The position numbers and the translations under genes were made by a program. The notes beneath the pieces were generated by a model, which was given only the letters and a program-made list of their open reading frames with translations, was not told the DNA's origin and searched no databases. Of a DNA stretch of 39,584 bases, positions 30,965 through 39,584 are shown piece by piece. Where the stretch lies: positions 1 through 39,584 of the forward strand of contig JAKSDK010001025.1 of assembly GCA_022360095.1 (NCBI GenBank). Reading direction: 5' to 3'. Numbering within the stretch: the stretch's first letter is position 1; the number at the start of each line of letters is the position of its first letter. The stretch comes from Phycisphaerales bacterium. GTDB lineage: Bacteria > Planctomycetota > Phycisphaerae > UBA1845 > UTPLA1.

Positions 30965-31639
30965 TCAACCGTCGAGTTCCTTCTCGTAGGCGGCCGCAAA
31001 ATGTGAAACGGCTGCATGAAGCCGACTCTTGACCGTCCCCAGAGGAATCGACAGCACTTCGGCGATTTCCTTATAAGGAAACCGCTGGTAGTATCCTAAT
31101 ACGAGCACTTCCCGCAAATGATCGGGCATTTGTGAGACAATTTTTCTGACAAGGGCCTGTTGTTCATCAGTCTCCAGAATATCGCTCGGCGAATTCGAAT
31201 CGTCCGAAAAGAAGTCGAGGTAGCTGACGGATTCTTCGTCATCGGATGCGCCTTGCGGAACGGAGAGCGAAACTTCTCGCTTCCGTACACGTCCCCGAAG
31301 CTGATCGCGCGCCTTGTTTGCCGCGATCGTAAATAACCAGGGCCGAAAACGACGGTTTCTGTCGAAGCCGGACGCGGACTGATGGACCTGGACGAACGTT
31401 TCCTGGACGACGTCCTCGGCACCGGCCGTATTGCGAACGAATCTGGCGACGAATTGGAACAACGCCGAGCTGTACCGTTGAACCAGAACAGTGAAGGAGG
31501 CCTCGTTGCCGGCAAGGAACTCCCCGAGTAGCTGCTCATCAGACCTGATCCCCACTCCATCTCGTCCCTTATTCACGTCGAAACTGTGGTTAGTACGGTG
31601 GTTAGGGGTCGTCTGTTCAGTGGTTTTCGGCTTTTTCAT
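30965..31639 (-). CDS. ECF-type RNA polymerase sigma factor
   Basis: 224 residues. Region 2 is clear (FLAGNEASFTVLVQRYSSALFQFVARFV... GAEDVVQETFVQVHQSASGFDRNRRFRPWLFTIAANKARDQLRGR, seen in parts). It is joined by an acidic Ser/Asp-rich linker (DDEESVSYLDFFSDDSNSP) of about 45 residues to region 4. Region 4 carries the helix-turn-helix QRFPYKEIAEVLSIPLGTVKSRLHAAV. The N-terminal 35 residues are polar and poorly conserved; ATG at 31639 (MKKPKTTEQ) is the most plausible start. The downstream membrane protein is the likely anti-sigma. It diverges from the GAF-sigma-54 activator gene, with 216 bp between them. Confidence 0.92.
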   Translation of the reverse strand: MKKPKTTEQTTPNHRTNHSFDVNKGRDGVGIRSDEQLLGEFLAGNEASFTVLVQRYSSALFQFVARFVRNTAGAEDVVQETFVQVHQSASGFDRNRRFRPWLFTIAANKARDQLRGRVRKREVSLSVPQGASDDEESVSYLDFFSDDSNSPSDILETDEQQALVRKIVSQMPDHLREVLVLGYYQRFPYKEIAEVLSIPLGTVKSRLHAAVSHFAAAYEKELDG

Positions 31640-31673
31640 GTTCACGATGATCGACGTGTGGGGCAATCTACCC

Positions 31674-31702
31674 TTGACACCCCAGTCGGTCAAAATTATT
31701 GT
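31674..31702 (+). promoter_or_regulatory. Sigma-70-type promoter for the GAF/sigma-54 activator gene
   Basis: TTGACA (31674-31679), 17-bp spacer, TATTGT (31697-31702). The -35 is perfect and the -10 matches at four positions. It would start a transcript near 31709 with a leader of about 147 bases. Confidence 0.6.
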
Positions 31703-31855
31703 TGCAAATGTACGATCGCTTTACATTTTTGGGTGGCCAGCGGAGAATATTCCCCAGTTGGATCAGATTCTGGGACCTTAGTTGGGGAATTCGCCTTCCA
31801 GCCTTTTCGGAAAATGCCGTTTGGGTAGTCTGCTGAGCCTAAGCCCATTGTCCAA

Positions 31856-33370
31856 ATGAACGTTACAGTCAACCAATCTTATCGCGGATTGCCTCCCCGA
31901 ACGGTCTCCGCTCTGGTCGAGGCGTCGGCAGCCATCAATGCGTCCCTGAATCTGGACGATGTGCTTCAGGCCATCGCCCAGACCGCGGCCTCGGTGCTCC
32001 GGTCCGAGGCCTCCAGCGTGCTCATGCTCGACAAGCGGCGGACCACCCTGGTGTTTCGAGCCGCGGTCGGTGATCGGGGGCCGGCCCTGATCGGCGAGGA
32101 ATTTGATGCAAAGCTGGGAATCGCCGGGCAGGTGGCCGCCTCCGGCAAAGCCGTCATTGTGCAGGACGTCGATCGTAGCAACGCTTTCTTCCGCGGCATT
32201 GACGCCAAAAGCAGTTTCCAGACAAGGGGCCTTATGGCCGCGCCTTTGATTTGGAAAGACGAGGTCATTGGTGTCGTCGAGATTCTGAACAAAATTGGGG
32301 GTGCCCCCTATGACACGGACGATCTGACGCTGCTGCAAATTTTTGCGAACCTGGCCGCCAGCGGTGCTCACAACGCGGCACAACACGAAACGGTCGTTCG
32401 TGAGAATCGCGGTCTGCGTGAAACGCTACGTGTTCAAACGCCGATCATCGGAAACTCCGCAGCGCTACGTCAGGTCACGGATATGGTGAACCGTGTGGCC
32501 GGCAGCAATGCGACGGTGCTGCTGCTTGGTGAGACCGGTACCGGGAAGGAACTTACCGCGCGGCAGATTCACGCGGCGAGTCCGCGAAGTGACAAGGCCT
32601 TTATCGCGATCAATTGTGCCGCGCTCCCCGAGACTTTGTTGGAAAGCGAATTGTTCGGGCATGAAAAGGGCGCGTTTACCGGTGCTCATGCGGACAAGAT
32701 GGGTCGCTTCGAAATGGCGGACGGAGGCTCGTTGTTCCTCGACGAGATCGGGGATATTTCTCAGAGCACGCAGGTCAAATTGTTGCGCGTGTTGCAGGAA
32801 AAAGAGTATGTCAGGGTCGGCGGCACGCGGACCATCTCCACGGATGTTCGTATTATCGCGGCCACGAACCGTGACCTTCGGGACGCGATGGAGAAGGGCG
32901 ATTTTCGCGAAGACCTGTACTATCGCCTGAATGTTTTTCCCGTGCACCTGCCGCCGTTACGGCAGCGCCGCGAAGATATTCCTCTGCTTGTCGAGCAGTT
33001 CGTCAACATCTCAGCCACCGAACTCGGTTGTCCGAAACCGACCATCAGTGACGAAGCCATGGCGCTGCTCGCTACGTACCAATGGCCCGGCAACATCCGT
33101 GAGCTCCAGAACATCATTGAGCGTTCCGTTTTGTTGGCGGACGGCGAAACGATTACGGCCGAGCATCTTCCCAAGGAAATCGTCGGCGAACAGGCTTTGC
33201 AGGAAACCACGAAGTCCGAATCCTCCCTGTGGGGCTACGAAAAGGCCATGATTATCAAAGCCCTGCGTGAAAACGGCTGGAACCAATCCAAGGCCGCCCG
33301 GAGTCTGGGGATCAGCCGTGATAATCTGCGATATCGCGTCAAGAAATACGGCATTGAAAAAGGGTCGTAG
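31856..33370 (+). CDS. Sigma-54-dependent activator: GAF, AAA+, Fis-type HTH
   Basis: 504 residues. An N-terminal GAF sensor domain spans about 15-175 ([36 protein letters not shown], seen as [20 protein letters not shown]). The AAA+ domain spans about 195-430: Walker [18 protein letters not shown], the sigma-54 contact loop GAFTGA in [16 protein letters not shown], Walker [12 protein letters not shown], then [22 protein letters not shown] and the arginine fingers in [13 protein letters not shown]. The Fis-like HTH is at the end: [24 protein letters not shown]. There is no receiver domain, so a small ligand or protein bound to the GAF domain is the likely signal. The last 17 bases overlap the TTG start of the TMTC-like gene. 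Confidence 0.95.
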   Translation: MNVTVNQSYRGLPPRTVSALVEASAAINASLNLDDVLQAIAQTAASVLRSEASSVLMLDKRRTTLVFRAAVGDRGPALIGEEFDAKLGIAGQVAASGKAVIVQDVDRSNAFFRGIDAKSSFQTRGLMAAPLIWKDEVIGVVEILNKIGGAPYDTDDLTLLQIFANLAASGAHNAAQHETVVRENRGLRETLRVQTPIIGNSAALRQVTDMVNRVAGSNATVLLLGETGTGKELTARQIHAASPRSDKAFIAINCAALPETLLESELFGHEKGAFTGAHADKMGRFEMADGGSLFLDEIGDISQSTQVKLLRVLQEKEYVRVGGTRTISTDVRIIAATNRDLRDAMEKGDFREDLYYRLNVFPVHLPPLRQRREDIPLLVEQFVNISATELGCPKPTISDEAMALLATYQWPGNIRELQNIIERSVLLADGETITAEHLPKEIVGEQALQETTKSESSLWGYEKAMIIKALRENGWNQSKAARSLGISRDNLRYRVKKYGIEKGS

Positions 33371-36011
33371 AGTTCATCCGAACGTTGCGGAAGGCCGGCG
33401 CATCTGGCCCGCCGTCGTCGTAGCGGCGGTGGGGCTGGTGGTCTATCTCAACAGCTTCGACGGTCAGTTTATTTTCGATGACTATCGCATCATCGAGAGC
33501 ACACGAATCAAAGACCTCTCTCGACTCAGCGAAATCCTCTCGGGCAGTCGTCCCATCGCCTACCTGTCTTTCGCGGTGAACCATGCTGTGGGGGCGGGTG
33601 ACGTTCGGGGCTATCACGCCGTCAACCTGATGATCCACGTCTTATCCGGCCTTGTTTTGTTCGGCATCATTCGCCGAACGTTGCTTTGCGACCGTTTTCA
33701 GGATCGTTATGCAGGGGCTGCGACCCAGCTTGCGCTGGTCTGTTCGATGATTTGGGTCGTTCATCCCCTCCAGACTCAAAGTGTGACCTACATCATCCAG
33801 CGTTGTGAGTCGATGATGGGACTGTTTTATCTGTGCACCTTGTATTGTGTCATTCGAGGCACGGAGACATCGGCCTATCGTCGGCATTGGTACGTCGGGG
33901 CCGTGGTGTCCTGCGCGCTCGGCATGGGCTGCAAAGCGGTGATGGTGACGGCGCCCGTGGCCGTGTTGTTGTACGACCGAACGTTCCTCGGCGGCACGTT
34001 TATGAATGCATTTCGGCGAAGATGGGATCTTTATCTCGCCTTATGTGCGACTTGGCTTGTCCTGGTCGGCACCGGGGTCGTCGGCGGTGTTCTGAATCCC
34101 GTCCCAGGCACGAGAACGGTCGGCCTGGGTGTTCAGAGCGTCACGCCTGTCGAATATGCGCTCACACAACCGGGAGTCATTCTTCATTACCTTCGGCTTT
34201 CGATTTGGCCGCATCCGTTATGTCTGGATTATCTTTGGCCGGTGGCGCGGACTGCGGAGGCCATCGTGTTTCCCTTGATCGCGATTCTTATTTCGTTGAT
34301 GGCCGTGCTCTGGGCGTTTTTTCGACGACCGGCTTTCGGTTTTCTTGGGGCATGTTTCTTTTTGGTCTTGTCGCCAACGTCGAGTTTTGTCCCCATTCAA
34401 GACATCGCCTTCGAGCACCGCATGTATTTGCCGTTGGCTGCAGTCGTTGTGCTTGTGGTTGTGTCAAGCTGGCATCTTCTCACGCAAATCATGACTCGGT
34501 TGTCCGTTTCTCTGTCTTCGGAGCGCCTCGTCAGTGTCACCCTGGCCGGTGCCGCCGTCGGACTCCTCGGCTACAGAACGATTCAGAGGAACCGTGACTA
34601 TCACGACGTGGGTGGGATGTGGCGAAACGTGTTGGCGGTTCGCCCTCACAATCCACGCGCGCATCTCGGATTGGGCCGCCATTTTGTGCAGCAGGAAGGC
34701 TTCGATCGTGCGGTTCATCATTTTAATGAAGCCATACGCCTGGCTCCGGATTTTGTGGAAGCTCATTTCAACTTGGGTGTGGCATTTTTTGAACAGCGAC
34801 GTCCGGCGCAGGCCGTCGCGGCCTATCGGGAGGCCCTTCGAATTCGGCCCGATATGCCGGCTGCGCTCAACAACCTGGGCGGCCTGCTTCAGCAACAGGG
34901 AAAACTCGACGAAGCCGTCACCTGTTATCAACGTGCGATCGAGAGCAACCCCCGATACGCGGATGCTCATGCGAATTACGGAAACGCGTTGCTAAGAATG
35001 GGAAAGGTGGGCGACGCGATTGGACATTTGGAAGAAGCTGTCCGTCTCAATCCGAGACTTTCGCAACCGCGGCGCGACCTGGCGCTGACGCTCGCAAAGC
35101 AGGAAAGGTTCGACGAAGCGCTCGCCTATTGGGCATCGGTGTTGCAAATCAGCCCGGATGATGTCCGTGTGCATAACAGTCTGGGCGACGTGTTGCTCGA
35201 ACAGGAGGCCTTTGCCCAGGCCGCGATGATCTTCAAGGATGCCGTTCGGCTCAGACCCAATCGTGCGGATTTACGCAACAATTGGGGTGTGGCTCTGTCG
35301 AATCAGGGGAAGTACGAGCAGGCCATCGCCCAATTTAACGAGGCGCTTCGACTGAAGCCGAATTTCGCAGGCGCTCGGGAGAACCTGAAGTTCACACTGG
35401 CCAAACAAGGCAGGGTTCGGCCCGTCGAGCCGGCTGCCGTCACGGCGTGCGAACGGGGCAATCAGCTGGCCGCGCAGAAATTGATTGACGGTGCCATCCA
35501 GGCGTACCGTGAAGCGTTGCGAATCGATCCGACCTACGTTGAGGCGCATGTCAACCTGGGGGTGATGCTTTCCCGGAAAGGTCAACTCGACGAGGCGATC
35601 GGGGAGTATCGAACGGCTCTGCGAACGGAACCCAATCACGCCCGGGCTCACTATAACCTTGGTAACGCCCTCAGCGCAATGGGTCGTCTCGAAGAAGCGA
35701 TGCAAGCTTACCGTGCGTCGTTGGAGAACGATCCGGCCCACGTTGAATCGCACATCAACCTTGGCAACTTGCTGAGACAATTGAACCAAACCGACGAGGC
35801 CGTCGCTCAATACCGCAAGGCCCTGGAGACCGATCCACGAAACGTCACGGCATTGTGTAACCTGGGTGCCGCGTTGGCTTCGATCGGCAACATCGCCGAG
35901 GGCATCAAGGCAATCCGTAGGGCTCTGGAAATCGAGCCCGACCATGCGACGGCCCGGCAGATGCTGGATTCGCTTCTCAAGAAGAAGCAACAGACTTCGG
36001 GAAGCGGTTGA
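33354..36011 (+). CDS. TMTC-like membrane O-glycosyltransferase homologue with C-terminal TPR array
   Basis: About 885 residues. The N-terminal half is a GT-C-like membrane region with about 9-10 spans. After the first span comes [16 protein letters not shown], with the Asp pair in the first loop. Then come [42 protein letters not shown] and a [20 protein letters not shown] block, all close to the TMTC/DUF1736 pattern. From about residue 425 there are about 13 TPRs of the canonical 34-residue type (for example [40 protein letters not shown]). Eukaryotic TMTCs O-mannosylate cadherins; the bacterial target is unknown. TTG at 33354 ([10 protein letters not shown]) gives a positively charged start before the first span and overlaps the activator gene by 17 bp; earlier in-frame starts would lie inside that gene. 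Confidence 0.82.
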   Translation: MKKGRRVHPNVAEGRRIWPAVVVAAVGLVVYLNSFDGQFIFDDYRIIESTRIKDLSRLSEILSGSRPIAYLSFAVNHAVGAGDVRGYHAVNLMIHVLSGLVLFGIIRRTLLCDRFQDRYAGAATQLALVCSMIWVVHPLQTQSVTYIIQRCESMMGLFYLCTLYCVIRGTETSAYRRHWYVGAVVSCALGMGCKAVMVTAPVAVLLYDRTFLGGTFMNAFRRRWDLYLALCATWLVLVGTGVVGGVLNPVPGTRTVGLGVQSVTPVEYALTQPGVILHYLRLSIWPHPLCLDYLWPVARTAEAIVFPLIAILISLMAVLWAFFRRPAFGFLGACFFLVLSPTSSFVPIQDIAFEHRMYLPLAAVVVLVVVSSWHLLTQIMTRLSVSLSSERLVSVTLAGAAVGLLGYRTIQRNRDYHDVGGMWRNVLAVRPHNPRAHLGLGRHFVQQEGFDRAVHHFNEAIRLAPDFVEAHFNLGVAFFEQRRPAQAVAAYREALRIRPDMPAALNNLGGLLQQQGKLDEAVTCYQRAIESNPRYADAHANYGNALLRMGKVGDAIGHLEEAVRLNPRLSQPRRDLALTLAKQERFDEALAYWASVLQISPDDVRVHNSLGDVLLEQEAFAQAAMIFKDAVRLRPNRADLRNNWGVALSNQGKYEQAIAQFNEALRLKPNFAGARENLKFTLAKQGRVRPVEPAAVTACERGNQLAAQKLIDGAIQAYREALRIDPTYVEAHVNLGVMLSRKGQLDEAIGEYRTALRTEPNHARAHYNLGNALSAMGRLEEAMQAYRASLENDPAHVESHINLGNLLRQLNQTDEAVAQYRKALETDPRNVTALCNLGAALASIGNIAEGIKAIRRALEIEPDHATARQMLDSLLKKKQQTSGSG

Positions 36012-36109
36012 TTGAGGCCGGTTATCCAGGTCCGAGCCAAACGATCTTGAACAATCATTCGTAGAGTGGTTAGAATCTCGGCTTAAACCCAACCCAGGAG
36101 ACCCTTGCC

Positions 36110-36988
36110 ATGGATGGCGCTTCCACCACAATGGATTCCATGACCGATCAGGACGAACAGCAGAATCTCGATCCCGTTCCGCAGTCGGATGAAGAGCATC
36201 GTGCGGACCCGTCCTCCGAAACCGAGGCGGAGGAGCAGGGTGTGGACGGTGTGGCGGAACAGGCTGATGAGCCGATCGAGATTCAGCCGCTCCGTGTGGT
36301 CGAGGCGATTCTGCTGGCTGCCGATACCCCCGTGTCCGCCAGCAAGATTGCCATGATTCTCGATGTCGGTACGGCCCGTGACGTGAAGAAACACATCGAG
36401 ACCCTCAACCGCCAGTACGAGGAGCTTCAGTTTTCCTTCCGCATTGAGCAAATCGCCGGGGGTTACCAGATTCTGACGTTGCCGGCCTACAACACCTGGC
36501 TTACGAAGCTTCTACGTGCCCGGCAGGAAACCAAGCTCTCGCCGGCAGCGATGGAGACGCTGGCCATTGTGGCCTACAAGCAGCCGTGTACGCGGGCGGA
36601 TGTGGAGGCCATTCGAGGCGTCGCGGCCGGCGACATGATGAACCGTCTTCGTGAGATGAACTTGATCAAGATCGTGGGTCGGGCTGAAGACCTCGGCCGC
36701 CCCATGCTGTATGGCACGACCAAGCGTTTCCTCGAGGCCTTCGGCCTTCCGTCCTTGGAGGATTTGCCGCAGGTCGAAGCTTTCAAGAGTGGCGCCCCAT
36801 CGGAGAAAGCGGAGAAATCCGAGCCTCAGGCCGAGGCCGCTTCGACCGAAGAGAGCGTTGCTGAAGAAACCGCGTCTGAGAGTCCGAAGGAAGTTTCTGA
36901 CGACGGCGAAACCGACACGGCGGAGCCGGACGCGTCTGCTTCGAAACTCTCTGTGGTTCATGACGAAGAGGAAGAGGATGCCACCTAA
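36110..36988 (+). CDS. scpB: Segregation and condensation protein B
   Basis: ScpB is a kite subunit that binds ScpA in the SMC condensin complex. The core, about residues 60-225, has two winged-helix domains: VVEAILLAADTPVSASKIAMIL and the second with KLSPAAMETLAIVAYKQPCTRADVEAIRGV, of which LETLAIVAYKQP-like wording is the family hallmark. NRLREMNLIKIVGRAEDLGRPMLYGTTKRFLEAFGL follows, also diagnostic (GRPxLYGTT). Acidic extensions flank the core: about 58 residues at the N-terminus and about 75 at the C-terminus, rich in Glu, Ala and Ser. No scpA or smc is near. It starts 98 bp after the TMTC-like gene. Confidence 0.95.
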   Translation: MDGASTTMDSMTDQDEQQNLDPVPQSDEEHRADPSSETEAEEQGVDGVAEQADEPIEIQPLRVVEAILLAADTPVSASKIAMILDVGTARDVKKHIETLNRQYEELQFSFRIEQIAGGYQILTLPAYNTWLTKLLRARQETKLSPAAMETLAIVAYKQPCTRADVEAIRGVAAGDMMNRLREMNLIKIVGRAEDLGRPMLYGTTKRFLEAFGLPSLEDLPQVEAFKSGAPSEKAEKSEPQAEAASTEESVAEETASESPKEVSDDGETDTAEPDASASKLSVVHDEEEEDAT

Positions 36989-37011
36989 TTGAGGTGGTTG
37001 TCACAGCGACG

Positions 37012-38253
37012 CTAGATCGAAGGTGGCAGCCACGATGGTAACGGGGCCACGCTGTCAAACATGACTCCCCAGGTTTGCACGCCGATAGAGAGTAGGATGA
37101 GTCCGTAAGCCGTACGGCTTGGCCGCGGTCCGGTGCCTGCAACGGTCAGAACGATCAGCATCGGCAGATAGTCCATACTGAAACGATGTCCGAATTGCCA
37201 ATACCCGGTGTTAAAATACATCAGGAGCGGGACGAGGCAGACGACGATCGAGAGTGCGGCGGACTTCACACCAGGTTGTTTCCATTCTCGCCGCAGTGCG
37301 GCAAAGACATAGAGCAATGCGGGCGACGCGAGGAACAGGCTCAGGCCATGCGGGTCGTAGCCCAGCCAGGGAAAACCGCCGTCTGTCCGAAGCCAGGGCG
37401 GTGCCAGAAAGAACCAAAAGACGTTCCGAAGAAGAAACGCCTGATCGAATTGTCCGTACGCCGCCATCAGACGCTGCCCTTCGCCTTGCAACAACATGCG
37501 TTCGTAGCCAAAGTCCGTCGCGGTCCCGAAGCGCGCGGCGTTATACGTGCCCAGCAGAACGAGGGCAATGACGGGACCGATGGATAACTTCGCGATTTCG
37601 GCTAGCTGGTTTTTTTTCAACAACGGCAGGGCGAAGAACAAACCCGTCAGGGCGGCCGTCGGTCGTGACAGCATCGCCAACCCAACAAAGCAGCCGATGA
37701 CCAGCGCTCGATTGGACCGCGTGTACTCGCACAAGGCGAGAAGCATCGCACACATCGCTACGGCATGGGCCAGATGCCAATCGCCTCCCATCTTCGCGTT
37801 GTGCCAAGCGACCGTTCCGAAAGCGAAAAAGAGCGTCAGCACGATACGACTTTTTTCAGTCAGTGCAGGCCGACCGAATTTTTTCGGAAGCCGATGAAGA
37901 CAAGCGTAAATTAGCCAGACATTGACAACGCTGATGAGACGGCACGCCAACTCAACCTTGACATGAGTCACCAGAACGAAGGGCATCAGCAGGATCGCGG
38001 GCAGCGGCGGATAGGGACAGTAGAGTCGATTCGGGTCCTTGCCGGGGATGAGTTCGCCGATCCGTCCCCGCTCCGCATCGATCGATAATCGGCCCTCCAA
38101 AAATGCGCGGGCCAGTTGGGAGAAATGGCCGACCGGGCGCGGCTTCTCGTCTTGAGAGATGGGCATAAGAACGTAAATCAGGGTCGCGACGGTCATCAGT
38201 GCGAGTCGCTGGACGATCTGCGAGCGTGAGGTTGGTCCGGATCCATCGGCCAT
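37012..38253 (-). CDS. Polytopic membrane protein, GT-C glycosyltransferase-like
   Basis: 413 residues with about 10 hydrophobic segments. After the first span (LALMTVATLIYVLMPIS) comes a loop HFSQLARAFLEGRLSIDAERG and then PNRLYCPYPPLPAILLMPFVLV. This order (sugar-polymerase-like loop, then a Y-x-PYPPLPA motif before the second span) is seen in bacterial GT39/GT87-related proteins. Other notable stretches are GGDWHLAHAVAMCAMLLALCEY, GLAMLSRPTAAL, and FNTGYWQFGHRFSMDYLPML near the C-terminus, which is shared by many such proteins. I cannot name the substrate. ATG 38253 is preferred over a TTG nine bases upstream. It converges with scpB (23-bp gap) and diverges from the HAD gene. Confidence 0.7.
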   Translation of the reverse strand: MADGSGPTSRSQIVQRLALMTVATLIYVLMPISQDEKPRPVGHFSQLARAFLEGRLSIDAERGRIGELIPGKDPNRLYCPYPPLPAILLMPFVLVTHVKVELACRLISVVNVWLIYACLHRLPKKFGRPALTEKSRIVLTLFFAFGTVAWHNAKMGGDWHLAHAVAMCAMLLALCEYTRSNRALVIGCFVGLAMLSRPTAALTGLFFALPLLKKNQLAEIAKLSIGPVIALVLLGTYNAARFGTATDFGYERMLLQGEGQRLMAAYGQFDQAFLLRNVFWFFLAPPWLRTDGGFPWLGYDPHGLSLFLASPALLYVFAALRREWKQPGVKSAALSIVVCLVPLLMYFNTGYWQFGHRFSMDYLPMLIVLTVAGTGPRPSRTAYGLILLSIGVQTWGVMFDSVAPLPSWLPPSI

Positions 38254-38283
38254 GGGCACCAAGTCGAGCCGCAGATCAGAACG

Positions 38284-39144
38284 ATGTCAAGTTTCGGGAA
38301 TGGAGCATTGGATTGCATCGACACAAGTTCGGACGCCGATATGGAAAGTATGACCAAGGGCACCGAAACGCTTGGGCCGGAAATCTTCATTGACGACGAT
38401 CGACCGGGTCTTTCGCGCTTCGATGCGAAACCCCGCCGGGCAGCCCCGAGAACCTTCGAGAGCATCGGCGCTTTCATCTTCGACGTCGACGGCGTCATCG
38501 CCGATACCGCCGATTTGCACGCCACCGCCTGGCGGAGGGTCGCGGACGAGGAAGGACTGCCTTTCGCGGAAGGCCTTTCGGATGAACTCCGGGGTCTGTC
38601 ACGCAAGGCCTCTTTGGAGAAGCTCCTCGGCGGTCGCAGTGTTCCGGCTGATGCGTTCGAAGCGATGATGGATCGCAAAAATCGATATTACGCGGAGTCG
38701 CTGCATCGGCTTGAACCAAAGGACATCCTTCCGGGTGTCACGTGTCTTTTGGACGGTCTGCGACGCTTCGACATCAAGCTGGCCGCCGCGTCCGCCAGTT
38801 GCAACGCGCGGACGGTGCTGAGTTGCGTGGGAGTCATGGACGAATTCGAAGTCATCATGGACGGCAATGACGTCGCCCGCAGCAAACACGGTCTTCACCA
38901 GTTCGCCTTGGCGGCCGCGTCGCTTCGGATGGTTCCGCAACGCTGCGTCGTCGTCGATGATTCTACCGCCGGCTTGTCTGCGGCTCGGCAGCTTGGCATG
39001 AGGTCCATCGGTCTCGGCGAGCGCGACCGTCTTTGTGCCGCGACGATGACGTTTGATTCCCTCCGCGGCGTGGAAGCACGAACCCTGCTGCATTGGCTCG
39101 ATCAGAGTTGCGCCCGTAAGGATGCGGTGGGTGCACGAAGGTAA
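38284..39144 (+). CDS. HAD-superfamily phosphatase/phosphomutase, beta-phosphoglucomutase-like
   Basis: HAD fold with an alpha-helical cap. The core starts at about residue 60 with motif I FIFDVDGVIADTADLHATAW, both aspartates present as in phosphomutases. The cap contains GLSRKASLEKLLGG, the beta-phosphoglucomutase cap signature. Motif II is LAAASASCNA. Motif III keeps the Lys (ARSKHGLHQFALAA), but the usual KPxPDxF is lost. Motif IV is CVVVDDSTAGLSAARQLGM, with DD in place of ED. About 55 residues precede the core; alternative starts are ATG at 38341 or 38350. Likely substrate is a hexose phosphate, but the altered motif III makes beta-phosphoglucomutase activity uncertain. Palindrome copy 3 follows 137 bp after the stop. 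Confidence 0.82.
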   Translation: MSSFGNGALDCIDTSSDADMESMTKGTETLGPEIFIDDDRPGLSRFDAKPRRAAPRTFESIGAFIFDVDGVIADTADLHATAWRRVADEEGLPFAEGLSDELRGLSRKASLEKLLGGRSVPADAFEAMMDRKNRYYAESLHRLEPKDILPGVTCLLDGLRRFDIKLAAASASCNARTVLSCVGVMDEFEVIMDGNDVARSKHGLHQFALAAASLRMVPQRCVVVDDSTAGLSAARQLGMRSIGLGERDRLCAATMTFDSLRGVEARTLLHWLDQSCARKDAVGARR

Positions 39145-39281
39145 GGGGGCATCGGGTTGAAGCGGGAAACCGGTCGGAGCGGCTACGGTTACTCTATTGT
39201 TGGGCGCGGGCTCTGCGTCGTGCGCCCACCTCTCCCTCACCAACATTTTGCCAAAAAATCTCAATGAAGGCTGGCATGGCC

Positions 39282-39315
39282 AAAGCCCCGGTCAGGCATG
39301 CCTGACCGGGGCTTT
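39282..39315. repeat. Palindromic terminator-like repeat, copy 3
   Basis: A perfect 34-bp palindrome: AAAGCCCCGGTCAGGCA followed directly by its complement, without a spacer. It lies 137 bp after the HAD gene and ends GGCTTTT on the plus strand. Same family as copies 1 and 2, but without the flanking 18-mer. Confidence 0.85.
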
Positions 39316-39341
39316 TACCCATGCACGCGCAAGTCAGCGAT

Positions 39342-39359
39342 GGCGGAGTGGAACCCGCC
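39342..39359. repeat. Small hairpin GGCGG/CCGCC next to palindrome copy 3
   Basis: GGCGG-AGTGGAAC-CCGCC, a 5-bp stem with an 8-base loop, 26 bp after copy 3. The wording GGCGGAGTGGAACCCGCC resembles short dispersed palindromes I remember from planctomycete genomes (unverified). Confidence 0.35.
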
Positions 39360-39584
39360 CTACAATGACTTGCATGCCGTGGCCATATCTGGTATTTGTC
39401 TGAGATATAACATGGGTCCCGACGGATCGTTCGGAATCATAGAAGAACGCCTTCCGGGCGATATTCCTTAGCTGCATTACTGAAAAGTAGTTACAGATCC
39501 TAAATTAAGATTTATCGGAACCGGCGTTCGCCCGATGCAGGCAAGTCATTCAAGGGGCTGTCTGGCTTTTTTTAGGATCGCATC

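Larger units (their letters stand above)
39145..39584. other. Non-coding end of window with repeats
   Basis: No credible gene in these 440 bp. It contains palindrome copy 3 (39282-39315) and a second small hairpin (39342-39359). Further on is an AT-rich stretch (about 39480-39520) that may be the promoter region of a gene beyond the window. I see no tRNA or clear riboswitch. Confidence 0.5.

Noticed and set aside
1..39584. CRISPR arrays, tRNA or rRNA genes, transposase genes
   Set aside because: Searched by eye on both strands; no regularly spaced repeats, no cloverleaf with a convincing T-arm and no transposase motif were seen. A tool-based scan could still find a missed tRNA.

Overview
The window looks like a chromosomal segment of a Planctomycetota bacterium, possibly of the Phycisphaerae side. 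This is inferred from content only: many TPR and HEAT proteins, a PEP-CTERM exported protein, an ECF sigma factor paired with an anti-sigma factor that carries a pseudopilin-like tail, several GT-C membrane glycosyltransferases, frequent GTG/TTG starts, and palindromic repeats of a kind I associate with planctomycetes. No rRNA, tRNA, CRISPR array or transposase gene was seen.

Layout. 1-5848: the 3' part of a HEAT/TPR protein, aroA on the minus strand, then a membrane TPR-like protein followed by a NeuC-type UDP-GlcNAc 2-epimerase. 5858-11306 (minus): valS, a bifunctional-nuclease (DUF151) protein and a degenerate GHMP (arabinokinase-like) protein. valS carries an in-frame palindromic repeat. 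11668-16914 (minus): a thermonuclease-fold protein, lysC, purM and a GT39-like membrane protein, with palindromic elements between them. 17003-17635: an unrecognised plus-strand protein.

17636-19266 has no credible protein gene. Its minus strand has the marks of a very large structured RNA (about 1.0-1.3 kb): many hairpins, G.U pairs that make sense on one strand only, a terminator-like hairpin followed by eight T residues, and a TATAAT box upstream. I could not assign it to a known RNA family. It is the most interesting object in the window.

19267-24644 (plus) is a dense housekeeping cluster: pheA, tpiA, secG, yicC, gmk, rpoZ, coaC, coaB. The two coenzyme A genes are in the same reading frame and separated by one stop codon. 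Next come a PEP-CTERM protein with a strong terminator and a large secreted TPR protein. On the minus strand follow a GT87-like membrane protein, a macrodomain protein, the anti-sigma/pseudopilin fusion and its ECF sigma factor. Divergent from these is a GAF-type sigma-54 activator whose 3' end overlaps a TMTC-like TPR glycosyltransferase. Then come scpB, another polytopic membrane protein and a beta-phosphoglucomutase-like HAD phosphatase.

Three copies of one 34-45 bp palindrome (half-site AAAGCCCCGGTCAGGCA) lie downstream of genes at 12.3, 17.7 and 39.3 kb and look like a dispersed bidirectional terminator. Themes across the window are aromatic and aspartate-family amino-acid synthesis (aroA, pheA, lysC), nucleotide and cofactor synthesis (purM, gmk, coaB/coaC), and surface glycan assembly (NeuC and four GT-C-like proteins).
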